A stretch of DNA of 64,000 bases from Pseudomonas sp. IPO3778 (GCF_013386825.1 NZ_JACARC010000051.1:1-64000), one strand, 5' to 3'. Positions 33,567-45,653 are shown, counted from the first letter of the stretch. The notes: a model not told the origin generated them from the letters alone. Translations and numbers: made by a program.

Positions 33567-33748
33567 TCTTTGTTACTCCTAGACGCTTCTACGACGTGCT
33601 TGATGGCTTCGGGATCATCCGCGAAGGGCAGCAAGGTCGCGTCTTCAAACTCCGACTTGCGCTTGGGGCTGAACACCCACAACGCCAGGCCGATAAAGGC
33701 CACCATCACGACAACGGTGCCCAGGCCTCGAATCATCCCGATATCCAT
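33563..33748 (-). CDS. ccoQ: cbb3 oxidase subunit CcoQ (first copy)
   Basis: A 61-residue single-span membrane protein (GMIRGLGTVVVMVAFIGLAL then FSPKRKSEF). CcoQ protects the assembled complex. Start ATG 33748. It overlaps ccoP by 4 bases and follows ccoO by 5 bases. Confidence 0.93.
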   Translation of the reverse strand: MDIGMIRGLGTVVVMVAFIGLALWVFSPKRKSEFEDATLLPFADDPEAIKHVVEASRSNKE

Positions 33749-33753
33749 CCTGA

Positions 33754-34362
33754 TCACCGTTTGCTTTTGATGATGGTGCCAAGGCCTTGCAAGTAGGCCA
33801 CCAGTGCGTCCATTTCGGTCTTGCCCTTCACGGCCGCTGCCGCGCCGGCGATGTCTTCGTCGGTGTAAGGCACGCCCAGGGTGCGCAAGACTTCCATCTT
33901 CTTGGCGGTGTCCTTGCCGTCGAGCTTGTTTTCGACGAGGAACGGGTACGCCGGCATTTTCGACTCGGGCACCACGTTGCGCGGGTTGTACAAGTGCGCA
34001 CGCTGCCAGTCATCGGAGTAACGCCCACCCACCCGGGCCAGGTCCGGACCGGTGCGTTTGGAACCCCACAGGAACGGGTGGTCCCACACGCTTTCACCGG
34101 CCACCGAGTAGTGGCCGTAGCGTTCGGTTTCGGCACGGAACGGACGGATCATCTGCGAGTGGCAGCCGACACAGCCGTTGGCGATGAAGACGTCACGGCC
34201 TTCCAGTTCAAGGGCGGTGCGCGGCTTCATGCCTTCCACCGGCTTGTTGGTCACGTCCTGGAAAAACAGCGGAACGATCTGGGTCAGGCCGCCGATACTC
34301 ACGGCGATGACCATGAAGAAGGCCAGCAGGCCGATATTCTTCTCGACTACTTCATGCTTCAT
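33754..34362 (-). CDS. ccoO: cbb3 oxidase monoheme subunit CcoO (first copy)
   Basis: A 202-residue membrane-anchored cytochrome c. One N-terminal transmembrane segment is followed by the heme motif CVGCHSQM and an axial methionine in PESKMPAYPFLVE. Its start shares one base with the ccoN stop (TGATG). Confidence 0.97.
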   Translation of the reverse strand: MKHEVVEKNIGLLAFFMVIAVSIGGLTQIVPLFFQDVTNKPVEGMKPRTALELEGRDVFIANGCVGCHSQMIRPFRAETERYGHYSVAGESVWDHPFLWGSKRTGPDLARVGGRYSDDWQRAHLYNPRNVVPESKMPAYPFLVENKLDGKDTAKKMEVLRTLGVPYTDEDIAGAAAAVKGKTEMDALVAYLQGLGTIIKSKR

Positions 34363-35804
34363 CAGTGAGCTCCCACAACGGCGATCTTGGTAGCGGCTTC
34401 GGCTTCTACAGGGTCGGAAGCACGCACGGTGCGCCAGACGTTGTAGGCCATGAACAGCATGCCGCTGGCAAAGATCGCACCGCCCAGGGCGCGCACGATG
34501 TAACCCGGGTGGCTGGCTTGCAGCCCTTCGACGAAGGAGTAGGTGAGGGTGCCGTCATCGTTGATTGCACGCCACATCAAACCCTGGGTAATGCCGTTGA
34601 CCCACATCGAAGCGATGTACAGCACGGTGCCGATGGTGGCCAGCCAGAAGTGCGCGTTGATCAGGCTGACGCTGTGCATCTGCGCCCGGCCGAACAGTTT
34701 CGGGATCATGTGATACAGCGCGCCGATGGAAATCATCGCTACCCAACCGAGGGCGCCGGCGTGTACGTGGCCGATGGTCCAGTCGGTGTAGTGGGACAGC
34801 GAGTTGACGGTCTTGATGGCCATCATCGGGCCTTCGAAGGTCGACATGCCGTAGAACGCCAGGGAGACCACGAGGAAGCGCAGGATCGGGTCGGTGCGCA
34901 ATTTATGCCAGGCGCCCGAGAGGGTCATCATGCCGTTGATCATGCCGCCCCAGCTTGGGGCCAGCAGGATGATCGACATGGCCATGCCCAACGATTGGGC
35001 CCAGTCCGGCAGTGCGGTGTAGTGCAGGTGGTGGGGACCGGCCCAGATGTACAGGGTGATCAGCGCCCAGAAGTGCACGATGGACAGGCGATAGGAGTAG
35101 ATCGGACGCTCGGCCTGTTTCGGCACGAAGTAGTACATCATCCCCAGGAAGCCGGTGGTGAGGAAGAAGCCTACGGCGTTATGGCCGTACCACCACTGGA
35201 TCATCGCGTCCGTCGCCCCGGCGTAGGCCGAGTAGGACTTGAAGAAGCTCACCGGCAAGGAGGCGTGGTTGACGATGTGCAGCATCGCCGTCACCAGGAT
35301 AAACGCCCCGTAGAACCAGTTGCCGACGTAGATGTGCTTGGTCTTGCGCTTGACGATGGTGCCGAAGAACACCACCGCGTAGGTCACCCAGACAATCGCC
35401 AGCAAAATGGCGATCGGCCATTCCAGCTCGGCGTATTCCTTGGTGGTGGTGTAGCCCAGCGGCAGGGTAATGATCGCGCCCACGATGACCGCTTGCCAGC
35501 CCCAGAAGGTAAAGGCAGCCAATGCATCGGAAATCAGTCGCGTTTGGCAGGTTCGCTGCACGACGTAATAAGAAGTGGCAAACAGTGCACAGCCACCGAA
35601 GGCGAAAATCACCAGGTTGGTGTGCAACGGGCGCAGGCGTCCAAATGTCGTCCATGGCAGGCCAAAATTCAACTCAGGCCAAACCAGTTGCGAGGCAATG
35701 AAAACGCCGAGCCCCATGCCAAGGATCCCCCAGACCACCGTCATGATGGCGAACTGGCGGACTACCTTATAGTTATAAGCAGTCGGACTGATTGCTGTGC
35801 TCAT
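34362..35804 (-). CDS. ccoN: cbb3 oxidase catalytic subunit CcoN (first copy)
   Basis: A 480-residue heme-copper oxidase subunit I with twelve transmembrane segments. Characteristic stretches are WWYGHNAVGFFLTTGFLGMMYY, AGPHHLHYTALPDW and GHVHAGALGW, which carry histidines for hemes b, b3 and CuB. It reduces oxygen at the binuclear site. Start ATG 35804 (MSTAISPTAYNYKVVRQF); a longer frame to 35876 is not conserved. No good ANR box was found upstream; TTGACGCAGGTCAC at 35888-35901 is only a weak resemblance. In P. aeruginosa the corresponding copy is the less oxygen-controlled one. Confidence 0.97.
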   Translation of the reverse strand: MSTAISPTAYNYKVVRQFAIMTVVWGILGMGLGVFIASQLVWPELNFGLPWTTFGRLRPLHTNLVIFAFGGCALFATSYYVVQRTCQTRLISDALAAFTFWGWQAVIVGAIITLPLGYTTTKEYAELEWPIAILLAIVWVTYAVVFFGTIVKRKTKHIYVGNWFYGAFILVTAMLHIVNHASLPVSFFKSYSAYAGATDAMIQWWYGHNAVGFFLTTGFLGMMYYFVPKQAERPIYSYRLSIVHFWALITLYIWAGPHHLHYTALPDWAQSLGMAMSIILLAPSWGGMINGMMTLSGAWHKLRTDPILRFLVVSLAFYGMSTFEGPMMAIKTVNSLSHYTDWTIGHVHAGALGWVAMISIGALYHMIPKLFGRAQMHSVSLINAHFWLATIGTVLYIASMWVNGITQGLMWRAINDDGTLTYSFVEGLQASHPGYIVRALGGAIFASGMLFMAYNVWRTVRASDPVEAEAATKIAVVGAH

Positions 35805-36230
35805 TCTAAGGTTCCACGGTTTAGTTTTTTTATAGGGTAAAAATCGGTCGCAAGTATGGAGAAAGCAAGATTCCATTGCAACGCAAGGTGACCTGCGTCA
35901 ATGCGTTCCACACCAGATTCTGCGCCCTTTCCATGTTTGGCGTAAGGACAAAATTCAGGGTTAAAAGCTGACGACTTGGACAGGATTTTAAAGGGGTCGA
36001 AGGTACTTGTAACTAGGTGTGTGTAAACAAGCGGCCCGGGTGACGAATGGTCAGTGGCACGACAGCCGGTAAGTACCAGCCTTTGCGCCTGTCATCGAGC
36101 AGAAATGTTTCAACCCATCGAGTGCAAGTCGGCCGTCGACCGGCCAATGCCAGTCCACTGTGGAAACAAGCGTAGACCCGAATGGCAGGAGGGGAAAGTC
36201 GCTGATCGCAAGGGTGCGACAATGGGTCGC
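35805..36230. other. Intergenic region between the two cbb3 operons
   Basis: About 425 bases with no recognisable gene. The part next to ccoN (35805-35910) holds its promoter and possible weak Anr-type half sites. Short open frames at 36013-36248 have no domain or ribosome-binding site and are judged chance. Confidence 0.6.
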
Positions 36231-36264
36231 AAAAAAAGCCGCACCTGAATCAGGCGCGGCTTTT
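36231..36264 (-). terminator. Terminator of second ccoNOQP operon
   Basis: On the minus strand AAAGCCGCGCCTG, an ATT loop and CAGGTGCGGCTTT form a stem with one mismatch, followed by seven T residues. It lies 14 bases past the second ccoP stop. Confidence 0.85.
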
Positions 36265-36277
36265 GGGTCGGGCGGGT

Positions 36278-37225
36278 TTACTCGGGTTGGCTGTCTGGGG
36301 TTGTGCCATCGGCGTTATGGGACAGGCTGTAAACGTACGCGGCCAGCAGGTGCACCTTGTCATTGCCTTGCAGCACTTCCTGTGCGGGCATCTGGCCCTG
36401 GCGGCCGTGGCGAATGGTCTGCTGCAACTGCGCGAGGCTGGTGCCGTATATGAAGCCGCCGGGCTGCGTCAGGTTCGGTGCACCCATGGCTTCCATGCCA
36501 TGGCCTTGCGGGCCGTGGCACGCCACACAGGTGGTGTTGAACGCGGCCTGGCCGGCCGCGACGTCCGCCGTGCTGTCCGCCGGCAACGGCAGGCCCGCCA
36601 ATTCATGGCGCACATAGGCCGCGACGTTTTTCACGCCGTCCTCGCCCAGCACTTCACCCCAGGCCGGCATCGCTGCGTGACGGCCATTCATGATGGTCAT
36701 CTTGATTGCATCGGCCGAACCGCCCCAGCGCCAGAGGTTGTCCGCCAGGTTCGGGAAGCCGTAGGCACCCTTGGCATCGGAGCCGTGGCACACCGCGCAG
36801 TTGGAGGCAAACAGGCGGCCGCCCATTTTCAGCGCCTGGGGGTCCTTGGCCACTTCTTCCACGGGCATGGCCGCGAATTTGGCGAAGATCGGTCCGAACC
36901 TGGTGTCGGCCTTGGCCATTTCCTTGTCCCACTCCTTGGCCGAGGTCCAGCCGTCTTCATAGCCCGGCAATACACCTTTCCAGTTACCCAGGCCCGGGTA
37001 GAGGATCAGGTAGCCGACGGCAAACACCAGGGTGCCGGCGAACAGCATGAACCACCATTGCGGCAGCGGGTTGTCGTACTCCTCGATCCCGTCGAACGAG
37101 TGGCCCATGGTCTGGTCCACGCTGCCCTTGGTCTCGCCCTTGCGCGTGCCGATCAACAGCCAGGTCAGGCCGATCAGGCTGCCGAGGGTCAGTACGCAGA
37201 TCCATGTACTCCAGAAGGTCGTCAT
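36278..37225 (-). CDS. ccoP: cbb3 oxidase diheme subunit CcoP (second copy)
   Basis: A 315-residue CcoP homologue with heme motifs CAVCHG and CVACHG and the same two membrane segments. It differs from the first copy mainly near residues 80-100 and 190-215. It overlaps ccoQ by 4 bases. Confidence 0.97.
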   Translation of the reverse strand: MTTFWSTWICVLTLGSLIGLTWLLIGTRKGETKGSVDQTMGHSFDGIEEYDNPLPQWWFMLFAGTLVFAVGYLILYPGLGNWKGVLPGYEDGWTSAKEWDKEMAKADTRFGPIFAKFAAMPVEEVAKDPQALKMGGRLFASNCAVCHGSDAKGAYGFPNLADNLWRWGGSADAIKMTIMNGRHAAMPAWGEVLGEDGVKNVAAYVRHELAGLPLPADSTADVAAGQAAFNTTCVACHGPQGHGMEAMGAPNLTQPGGFIYGTSLAQLQQTIRHGRQGQMPAQEVLQGNDKVHLLAAYVYSLSHNADGTTPDSQPE

Positions 37226-37428
37226 GGCCGGTTGCTCCTTGTTGCAGGCTCTTCCTGAGCGTCGGTGGTGGGTGGCAGCGGTTCATCGGCAAATGGCAGC
37301 AGGCAGGCTTCGGCGAACTCCGCGTTGCGCCGGGCGTTGAACACCCACAGCGACAGGCCAATGAAGGCGATGGCCACGACCAGCGTGCCTAGCCCGCGGA
37401 TGGTTCCTGCATCGAAATCAAATCCCAT
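37222..37428 (-). CDS. ccoQ: cbb3 oxidase subunit CcoQ (second copy)
   Basis: A 68-residue single-span protein (TIRGLGTLVVAIAFIGLSLW, FNARRNAEF), longer and more diverged than the first CcoQ. It lies 3 bases behind ccoO. Confidence 0.92.
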   Translation of the reverse strand: MGFDFDAGTIRGLGTLVVAIAFIGLSLWVFNARRNAEFAEACLLPFADEPLPPTTDAQEEPATRSNRP

Positions 37429-37431
37429 GGC

Positions 37432-38040
37432 TCACCTCTTGCTCTTGATGGCAGTGCCGAGCACTTGCAGGTAAGAAATCAGCGCGTCCATCTCGGTCTT
37501 GCCCTTGAGGGTGGCCACGGCGCCGGCGATGTCTTCGTCGGTGTACGGCACGCCGAGGGTGCGCATCACGTTCAGCTTGGTCTCGGTGTGGCTGCTGTCG
37601 ACCGGGGCGGTGACCAGCCAGGGGTACGCCGGCATCTTCGATTCCGGCACCACGTTGCGCGGGTTGTACAAGTGCGCGCGGTGCCAGTCGTCCGAGTAGC
37701 GCGCGCCGACGCGGGCCAGGTCCGGCCCGGTGCGCTTGGAGCCCCACAGGAACGGGTGGTCCCACACGCTTTCACCGGCGACCGAGTAGTGGCCGTAGCG
37801 TTCGGTCTCGGCGCGGAACGGGCGGATCATCTGCGAGTGGCACTGTACGCAACCTTCGCGGATGTAGATGTCGCGGCCTTCCAGTTGCAGCGCGGTGTAG
37901 GGTTTCATGCCTTCCACCGGCTTGTTGGTCACGTCCTGGAAGAACAGCGGCACGATCTGGGTCAGGCCGCCGATGCTCACGGCGAGCACCATCAGCAGCA
38001 TCAGCAGGCCGACGTTTTTTTCAATGGTTTCGTGTTTCAT
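37432..38040 (-). CDS. ccoO: cbb3 oxidase monoheme subunit CcoO (second copy)
   Basis: A 202-residue CcoO with heme motif CVQCHSQM. Of the two adjacent ATG codons at 38043 and 38040, the second has the better spacing to GAGGAG and gives exactly the length of the first copy. Confidence 0.97.
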   Translation of the reverse strand: MKHETIEKNVGLLMLLMVLAVSIGGLTQIVPLFFQDVTNKPVEGMKPYTALQLEGRDIYIREGCVQCHSQMIRPFRAETERYGHYSVAGESVWDHPFLWGSKRTGPDLARVGARYSDDWHRAHLYNPRNVVPESKMPAYPWLVTAPVDSSHTETKLNVMRTLGVPYTDEDIAGAVATLKGKTEMDALISYLQVLGTAIKSKR

Positions 38041-38050
38041 CATCGACTCC

Positions 38051-39475
38051 TCAGGCCATCTGCGCGGCGTTGGCGACTTCGGCGGGCAGTGCCGAACGCA
38101 CGGTGCGCCAGGTGTTGTAAGCCATCAGCAACATGCCGCTGAGGAAGATTGCCCCGCCCACCAGCCGCACGATGAAGCCCGGGTGGCTGGCCACCAGGGT
38201 TTCGACGAAGGAGTAGGTCAAGGTGCCGTCTTCGTTGACCGCACGCCACATCAGGCCCTGGGCGATGCCGTTGACCCACATCGAGGCGATGTAGAGCACG
38301 GTGCCGATGGTGGCCAGCCAGAAGTGCGCGTTGATCAGGCCGAGGCTGTACATCTGCTCGCGACCGAAGATTTTCGGGATCATGTGGTACAGCGCGCCGA
38401 TGGAGATCATCGCCACCCAACCCAGCGCCCCGGCGTGTACGTGGCCGATGGTCCAGTCGGTGTAGTGGGAGAGGGCGTTGACCGTCTTGATGGCCATCAT
38501 CGGCCCTTCGAAGGTCGACATGCCGTAGAACGCGAGGGACACCACCAGGAAGCGCAGGATCGGGTCGCTGCGCAACTTATGCCAGGCGCCCGACAAGGTC
38601 ATCATCCCGTTGATCATCCCGCCCCAGCTCGGTGCCAGCAGCACCAGGGACATCACCATGCCCAACGACTGTGCCCAGTCCGGCAACGCGGTGTAGTGCA
38701 AGTGGTGGGGCCCGGCCCAAATGTACAGGGTGATCAGCGCCCAGAAGTGCACGATGGACAAGCGATAGGAATACACCGGGCGTTCGGCCTGCTTCGGCAC
38801 GAAGTAGTACATCATCCCGAGGAAGCCGGCGGTGAGGAAAAAGCCTACTGCGTTATGTCCGTACCACCACTGCACCATGGCATCCGTCGCACCGCCGTAG
38901 GCCGAGTAGGACTTGGTCCAACTCACCGGCAGGGACGCGTGGTTGACGATGTGCAGGATGGCCACGGTGATGATGAACGCACCGAAAAACCAGTTACCCA
39001 CGTAGATGTGTTTGGTTTTTCGCTTCATCACCGTGCCGAAGAACACGACGCCGTAGGCCACCCAGACCACGGCGATGAGAATGGCGATCGGCCATTCCAG
39101 TTCAGCGTATTCCTTGGAGGTGGTGTAGCCCAGCGGCAGGCTGATCGCGGCCAGCACGATCACCAATTGCCAGCCCCAGAAGCAGAACTGCGCGATCTTT
39201 GGCGCAAACAGCTGCGTCTGGCAGGTGCGTTGCACCGAGTAAAAGGAACTGGCGAACAGCGCACAACCGCCAAAGGCGAAGATCACCGCGTTGGTGTGCA
39301 GCGGGCGCAAACGGCCGAAACTGGTCCAGGGCAAATTGAAGTTGAGTTCGGGCCATACCAACTGGGCGGCGAGAAAAACCCCGAGCCCCATGCCGACGAT
39401 GCCCCACACCACCGTCATAATGGCGAATTGGCGGACCACCTTGTAGTTATAGGCGGTACTTAAAGTAGTGTTCAT
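38051..39475 (-). CDS. ccoN: cbb3 oxidase catalytic subunit CcoN (second copy)
   Basis: A 474-residue catalytic subunit with the same histidine-bearing segments as the first copy (WWYGHNAVGFFLTAGFLG, GHVHAGALGW). Start ATG 39475; the 32-residue extension in the open frame is not conserved. A perfect ANR box about 105 bases upstream (39580-39593) suggests induction at low oxygen, unlike the first copy. Confidence 0.97.
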   Translation of the reverse strand: MNTTLSTAYNYKVVRQFAIMTVVWGIVGMGLGVFLAAQLVWPELNFNLPWTSFGRLRPLHTNAVIFAFGGCALFASSFYSVQRTCQTQLFAPKIAQFCFWGWQLVIVLAAISLPLGYTTSKEYAELEWPIAILIAVVWVAYGVVFFGTVMKRKTKHIYVGNWFFGAFIITVAILHIVNHASLPVSWTKSYSAYGGATDAMVQWWYGHNAVGFFLTAGFLGMMYYFVPKQAERPVYSYRLSIVHFWALITLYIWAGPHHLHYTALPDWAQSLGMVMSLVLLAPSWGGMINGMMTLSGAWHKLRSDPILRFLVVSLAFYGMSTFEGPMMAIKTVNALSHYTDWTIGHVHAGALGWVAMISIGALYHMIPKIFGREQMYSLGLINAHFWLATIGTVLYIASMWVNGIAQGLMWRAVNEDGTLTYSFVETLVASHPGFIVRLVGGAIFLSGMLLMAYNTWRTVRSALPAEVANAAQMA

Positions 39476-39554
39476 GGTTCCCCATCCACGGTTCAACCCA
39501 AGCCAGTGCGGCACTTGGGCTGGAGTTATAGGCAGACTAAAAAGCGAGGCAAGC

Positions 39555-40250
39555 ATGGGCAAAGAGCACAAGGCCAGTATTGACGGGGATCAATGGGCAC
39601 AGTGTGTGCGGGAGCGCGGCTGGTTGTGGGATGCCGCCCCAGGGTCTTTCGCGCACGGGCCGGTGACGTTGATCCTGGCCCACGGTGCGGGTGCGCCGAT
39701 GGACTCGGGTTTCATGAACGACATGGCTGCACGCCTTGCCGGGCATGGCGTCAACGTATTGCGCTTCGAGTTTCCGTACATGGCCCAACGCCGTGTGGAC
39801 GGTGGTAAACGCCCGCCCAATCCGGCTCCGAAACTGTTGGAATGCTGGCGTGAGGTGTATGCCGAGGTGCGACGTCATGTCGCTGGGAAACTGGCGGTGG
39901 GCGGCAAGTCCATGGGCGGGCGGATGGCCAGTTTGCTGGCGGATGAACTGGGTGCGGACGGGTTGGTGTGCCTGGGCTATCCGTTTTATGCGGTGGGCAA
40001 GCCGGAGAAACCACGGACTGAGCACTTGGCCGGGCTGAAGACGCCGACGTTGATTGTGCAGGGCGAGCGGGATGCGCTGGGCAATCGGGCGGCGGTGGAA
40101 GGGTACGTGTTGTCGCCGGGCATCGAGGTGATGTGGCGGGTGGCGGGGGATCATGATTTGAAGCCGTTGAAGGCTTCGGGGTTTAGTCATGAGCAGCATC
40201 TGGAGGCTGCAGCGGTGAAGGCGGCTGAGTTTCTCGCAGGTCTTGAGTGA
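39555..40250 (+). CDS. Alpha/beta-family hydrolase
   Basis: A 231-residue soluble hydrolase of the KANL3/Tex30-like, dienelactone-hydrolase-related type. The nucleophile elbow is GGKSMGG (serine of GxSxG type), the aspartate may lie in QGERDALGNR, and the histidine in GDHDLKP. Substrate unknown. Start ATG 39555. It is divergent from the second ccoN, and its first 13 codons contain the probable ANR box of that operon. Confidence 0.85.
   Translation: MGKEHKASIDGDQWAQCVRERGWLWDAAPGSFAHGPVTLILAHGAGAPMDSGFMNDMAARLAGHGVNVLRFEFPYMAQRRVDGGKRPPNPAPKLLECWREVYAEVRRHVAGKLAVGGKSMGGRMASLLADELGADGLVCLGYPFYAVGKPEKPRTEHLAGLKTPTLIVQGERDALGNRAAVEGYVLSPGIEVMWRVAGDHDLKPLKASGFSHEQHLEAAAVKAAEFLAGLE
39580..39593 (-). 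promoter_or_regulatory. ANR box of second ccoNOQP operon
   Basis: TTGACGGGGATCAA matches TTGAY-N4-ATCAA and lies about 105 bases upstream of the minus-strand ccoN start. It sits inside the start of the divergent hydrolase gene (codons 9-13), so the same bases serve coding and regulation. Confidence 0.7.
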
Positions 40251-40255
40251 AACCT

Positions 40256-40351
40256 GTGGCGAGGGAGCTTGCTCCCGCTGGAGTGCGCAGCGCTCCCAAA
40301 AATCTTGGGGCCGCTACGTAGCCCAGCGGGAGCAAGCTCCCTCGCCACAGT
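40256..40351. repeat. REPIN, inverted orientation
   Basis: GTGGCGAGGGAGCTTGCTCCCGCTGG and its inverted partner flank a core that is the reverse complement of the one at 15715-15841 (GAGTGCGCAGCGCTCCC ... GGCCGCTACGTAGCCC), so this copy entered the other way round. Confidence 0.85.
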
Positions 40352-40358
40352 GAGTCGT

Positions 40359-41924
40359 TTACCGGTTAAACCGCTCTACCAGCGAATACTGGGTATTCGC
40401 CGTATGCGTCAGCTCTTCACTCAACTGCGCCGAGTTCAAGGCCTGTTCCGACGTCTGGTCCGCCAACAGCGCAATGGTGCTGATGTTGCGGCTGATCTCT
40501 TCGGCCACCGAGCTCTGCTCTTCGGTTGCCGCCGCGATTTGCGTCGTCATGTCGGTGATGTGCGCTACGGCTTCGCTGATCCCGATCAGCGCCTTATCCG
40601 CTTCCATCACCCGCGCCACGCCTTCTTCCGCCTGGCGATGCCCGGCGTCCATGGTCTGTACGGCGGCATTGGCGGTCTGCTGCAGCTTGGCGATCAGCGC
40701 ATGAATCTGCCCGGTGGACTCGCTGGTGCGTTGGGCCAATTGCCGCACTTCATCCGCCACCACCGCAAAGCCCCGACCCATCTCACCGGCCCGGGCTGCT
40801 TCGATGGCCGCGTTCAGGGCCAGCAGGTTGGTCTGGTCGGCGATGCCCTTGATCACATCGACCACGCCGCCGATCTCGTCGCTGTCCTTGGCCAGTTGGG
40901 TCACGGTCACGCCGGTTTCGCCCACGGCGACTGACAGCCGCTGAATCGCCTCGCGGGTTTCACCGGCGATATCACGGCCGCGCCCGGTCAGGCGATTGGC
41001 TTCCTGAGTGGCATCGGCGGTGCGTTGCACGTGGCTGGCGACTTCCTGGGTCGTCGCGGCCATCTGGTTGACGGCCGTGGCCACCTGTTCAGTCTCCACG
41101 CGCTGGCGCTCAAGACCACTGGAGCTGTTATGCGCCAGGGTGTTGGACTGTGCCGCCTGGTCAGTGAGGTGTTCAGCGGTGTCCTGCAAGCGCGTCAGAC
41201 ACGTCTTCAGACGCGCTTCCTGGCTGAGGATCGACATCTCCAGGCGCGCCTGGGCGCCGCGGCTGTCGGTGTACATCTGCGCGATCAACGGGTCGGACGT
41301 GGTCTGCTCGGCCAGGCGCAGCAAACGCTTGAGCCCGCGCTGTTGCCAGCTCAAACCCAACAGGCCCAGCGGCACCGACAGCGCGGCGGCCAGGGCAAAA
41401 CCCCAATGGGAGTCGAGCCATACACCGATCAGGAAGCTCAGTTGGCTGACCAGAATAAACGGCAGCCAGTCCTGCAACACCGGCAGCCATTTGTCACTGC
41501 TCGGAATCGCCGACTTGCCCTGATTGATGCGCTGGTAAAGCGCTTCGGCACGGCGGATCTGCTCGGCGGTGGGCTTGACCCGCACCGACTCGTAGCCGAC
41601 CACCTGCTTGCCATCGAAGACCGGCGTCACATAGGCGTTGACCCAATAGTGATCACCGTTCTTGCAGCGGTTCTTGACGATGCCCATCCATGGCAAGCCT
41701 TGTTTGAGCGTGGACCACATGTGTGCAAACACGGCCGCCGGAACATCCGGGTGACGCACCAGGTTGTGCGGGGCACGTACCAGTTCGTCATGGGAAAACC
41801 CACTGATCTCGACGAAGGCGTCGTTGCAGTAGGTGATCACACCTTTGGCATCTGTGGTGGAGATCAACCGTTGCTGAGCGGGGAAGGTGCGTTCGCGCTG
41901 GGTAACGGGTTGGTTATTACGCAT
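40359..41924 (-). CDS. aer: Aerotaxis receptor, PAS-containing chemoreceptor
   Basis: A 521-residue methyl-accepting chemotaxis protein of the Aer type. The N-terminal FAD-binding-like PAS domain covers about 1-120 (VITYCNDAFVEISGFSHDELV, HWYV-like segments), then a hydrophobic hairpin (about 150-195) anchors it, followed by a HAMP-like segment and a cytoplasmic signalling domain with VVADEVRQLAQRTSESTGQI. It senses redox state through PAS and controls swimming toward oxygen. It sits beside the cbb3 operons as in P. aeruginosa. Confidence 0.95.
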   Translation of the reverse strand: MRNNQPVTQRERTFPAQQRLISTTDAKGVITYCNDAFVEISGFSHDELVRAPHNLVRHPDVPAAVFAHMWSTLKQGLPWMGIVKNRCKNGDHYWVNAYVTPVFDGKQVVGYESVRVKPTAEQIRRAEALYQRINQGKSAIPSSDKWLPVLQDWLPFILVSQLSFLIGVWLDSHWGFALAAALSVPLGLLGLSWQQRGLKRLLRLAEQTTSDPLIAQMYTDSRGAQARLEMSILSQEARLKTCLTRLQDTAEHLTDQAAQSNTLAHNSSSGLERQRVETEQVATAVNQMAATTQEVASHVQRTADATQEANRLTGRGRDIAGETREAIQRLSVAVGETGVTVTQLAKDSDEIGGVVDVIKGIADQTNLLALNAAIEAARAGEMGRGFAVVADEVRQLAQRTSESTGQIHALIAKLQQTANAAVQTMDAGHRQAEEGVARVMEADKALIGISEAVAHITDMTTQIAAATEEQSSVAEEISRNISTIALLADQTSEQALNSAQLSEELTHTANTQYSLVERFNR

Positions 41925-42008
41925 GAGTGTTCAATCCGCAAGGCTTTGATGGGTTGTCGGCCGTTACGGGGGTTTATTTAACTTATTTTTGCAACAATCG
42001 CTTCAACC

Positions 42009-42800
42009 TCAGCCCGCCAGCATCGGATACGTAAACAACCCGAAGTGCAGCAAATTCAACCCGAAGTGCGTCACGATCGCCGCGCCCAACCCGCCAAACC
42101 GATACGCCAGGCCGTAGCCGAGGCCTGCAATGGTCGCCAGCAACGTCCACTGCCAGCCTGCACCCAGGTGCACCAGCCCGAACAGCAGGGCTGCCAACAA
42201 CAGCGCGAGGTTTTCACCATAGGGTAGCTGGCTGAACCGCCGACTCAGGCCACCCTGGATGTAACCGCGAAACAACGCTTCCTCTACAAGGGTGACCAAC
42301 AGCAGGTTGTTCAACACCCACAACCACGCCTGTTCCGGCCACTTCGGCGCCCAACTGATTACCCCCAGCAATGCTGCGCCGCCGAGCGCTGCAATCGCCG
42401 TCAGGGTCAGCGCCATGGCCGCCGCGTAGATCGACAGTCGCAATGAACGGCGGGCAACAATCCACGGGCACGCCAGCAGCAGCCAAAAGCCGATCAGCGG
42501 CTTATCCTGGTTCAGGTACATCGAGAACGGCACGGCATCGTCTGTAAAGCGCTGCGGGGCGATCCCGCGGCCGTTGTAGAAGCCCGGTAACCAGTGCATC
42601 GCCAACCCCAGCGCCAGCACCACAAACAAACCGTGGCCCAGATAACGCACCCAAGGGTTGCGCTGTTGGCGTACGGCAAACCCGGCCAACAGCAACATGG
42701 CGACGGACAACCCTGCCAGCACACCCAATTGCCCGTAGCTCAAGGCGAGTACATAGCCGATGGAAAGAAGCGCCAGGTACAGCCATGGCATCGCGAGCAT
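42009..42800 (-). CDS. CPBP intramembrane protease family protein
   Basis: A 263-residue membrane protein with about eight hydrophobic segments and the three CPBP (Abi) motifs: EEALFRGYIQGGL (EExxxR), FGLVHLGAG and THFGLNLLHFG. These form a Glu/His active site within the membrane. Family members process prenylated proteins or regulate other membrane proteins; the substrate here is unknown. Start ATG 42800 has AAGGA at a proper distance. Confidence 0.9.
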   Translation of the reverse strand: MLAMPWLYLALLSIGYVLALSYGQLGVLAGLSVAMLLLAGFAVRQQRNPWVRYLGHGLFVVLALGLAMHWLPGFYNGRGIAPQRFTDDAVPFSMYLNQDKPLIGFWLLLACPWIVARRSLRLSIYAAAMALTLTAIAALGGAALLGVISWAPKWPEQAWLWVLNNLLLVTLVEEALFRGYIQGGLSRRFSQLPYGENLALLLAALLFGLVHLGAGWQWTLLATIAGLGYGLAYRFGGLGAAIVTHFGLNLLHFGLFTYPMLAG

Positions 42801-42866
42801 GGGGAATCCTTGTGACGGTCAAAATCTGAGGCGGGCAGTATAACGACCGCTACCCTCGGTAAAAAT

Positions 42867-42896
42867 GAAAACACCGCCTATGAAGGCGGTGTTTTG
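42867..42896. terminator. Terminator of acnA
   Basis: AAAACACCGCC and GGCGGTGTTTT form an 11-bp stem around TATGAA; T or A tracts on both sides let it work on the minus strand, where it follows acnA, and possibly also in the other direction. Confidence 0.85.
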
Positions 42897-42911
42897 TGTA
42901 GCGCGTGTCAG

Positions 42912-45653
<2,742 letters not shown>

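Noticed and set aside
34365..39463. Several 190-520-residue plus-strand frames opposite the cbb3 genes
   Set aside because: They mirror conserved oxidase genes on the minus strand and repeat between the two operon copies only because those genes are duplicated.
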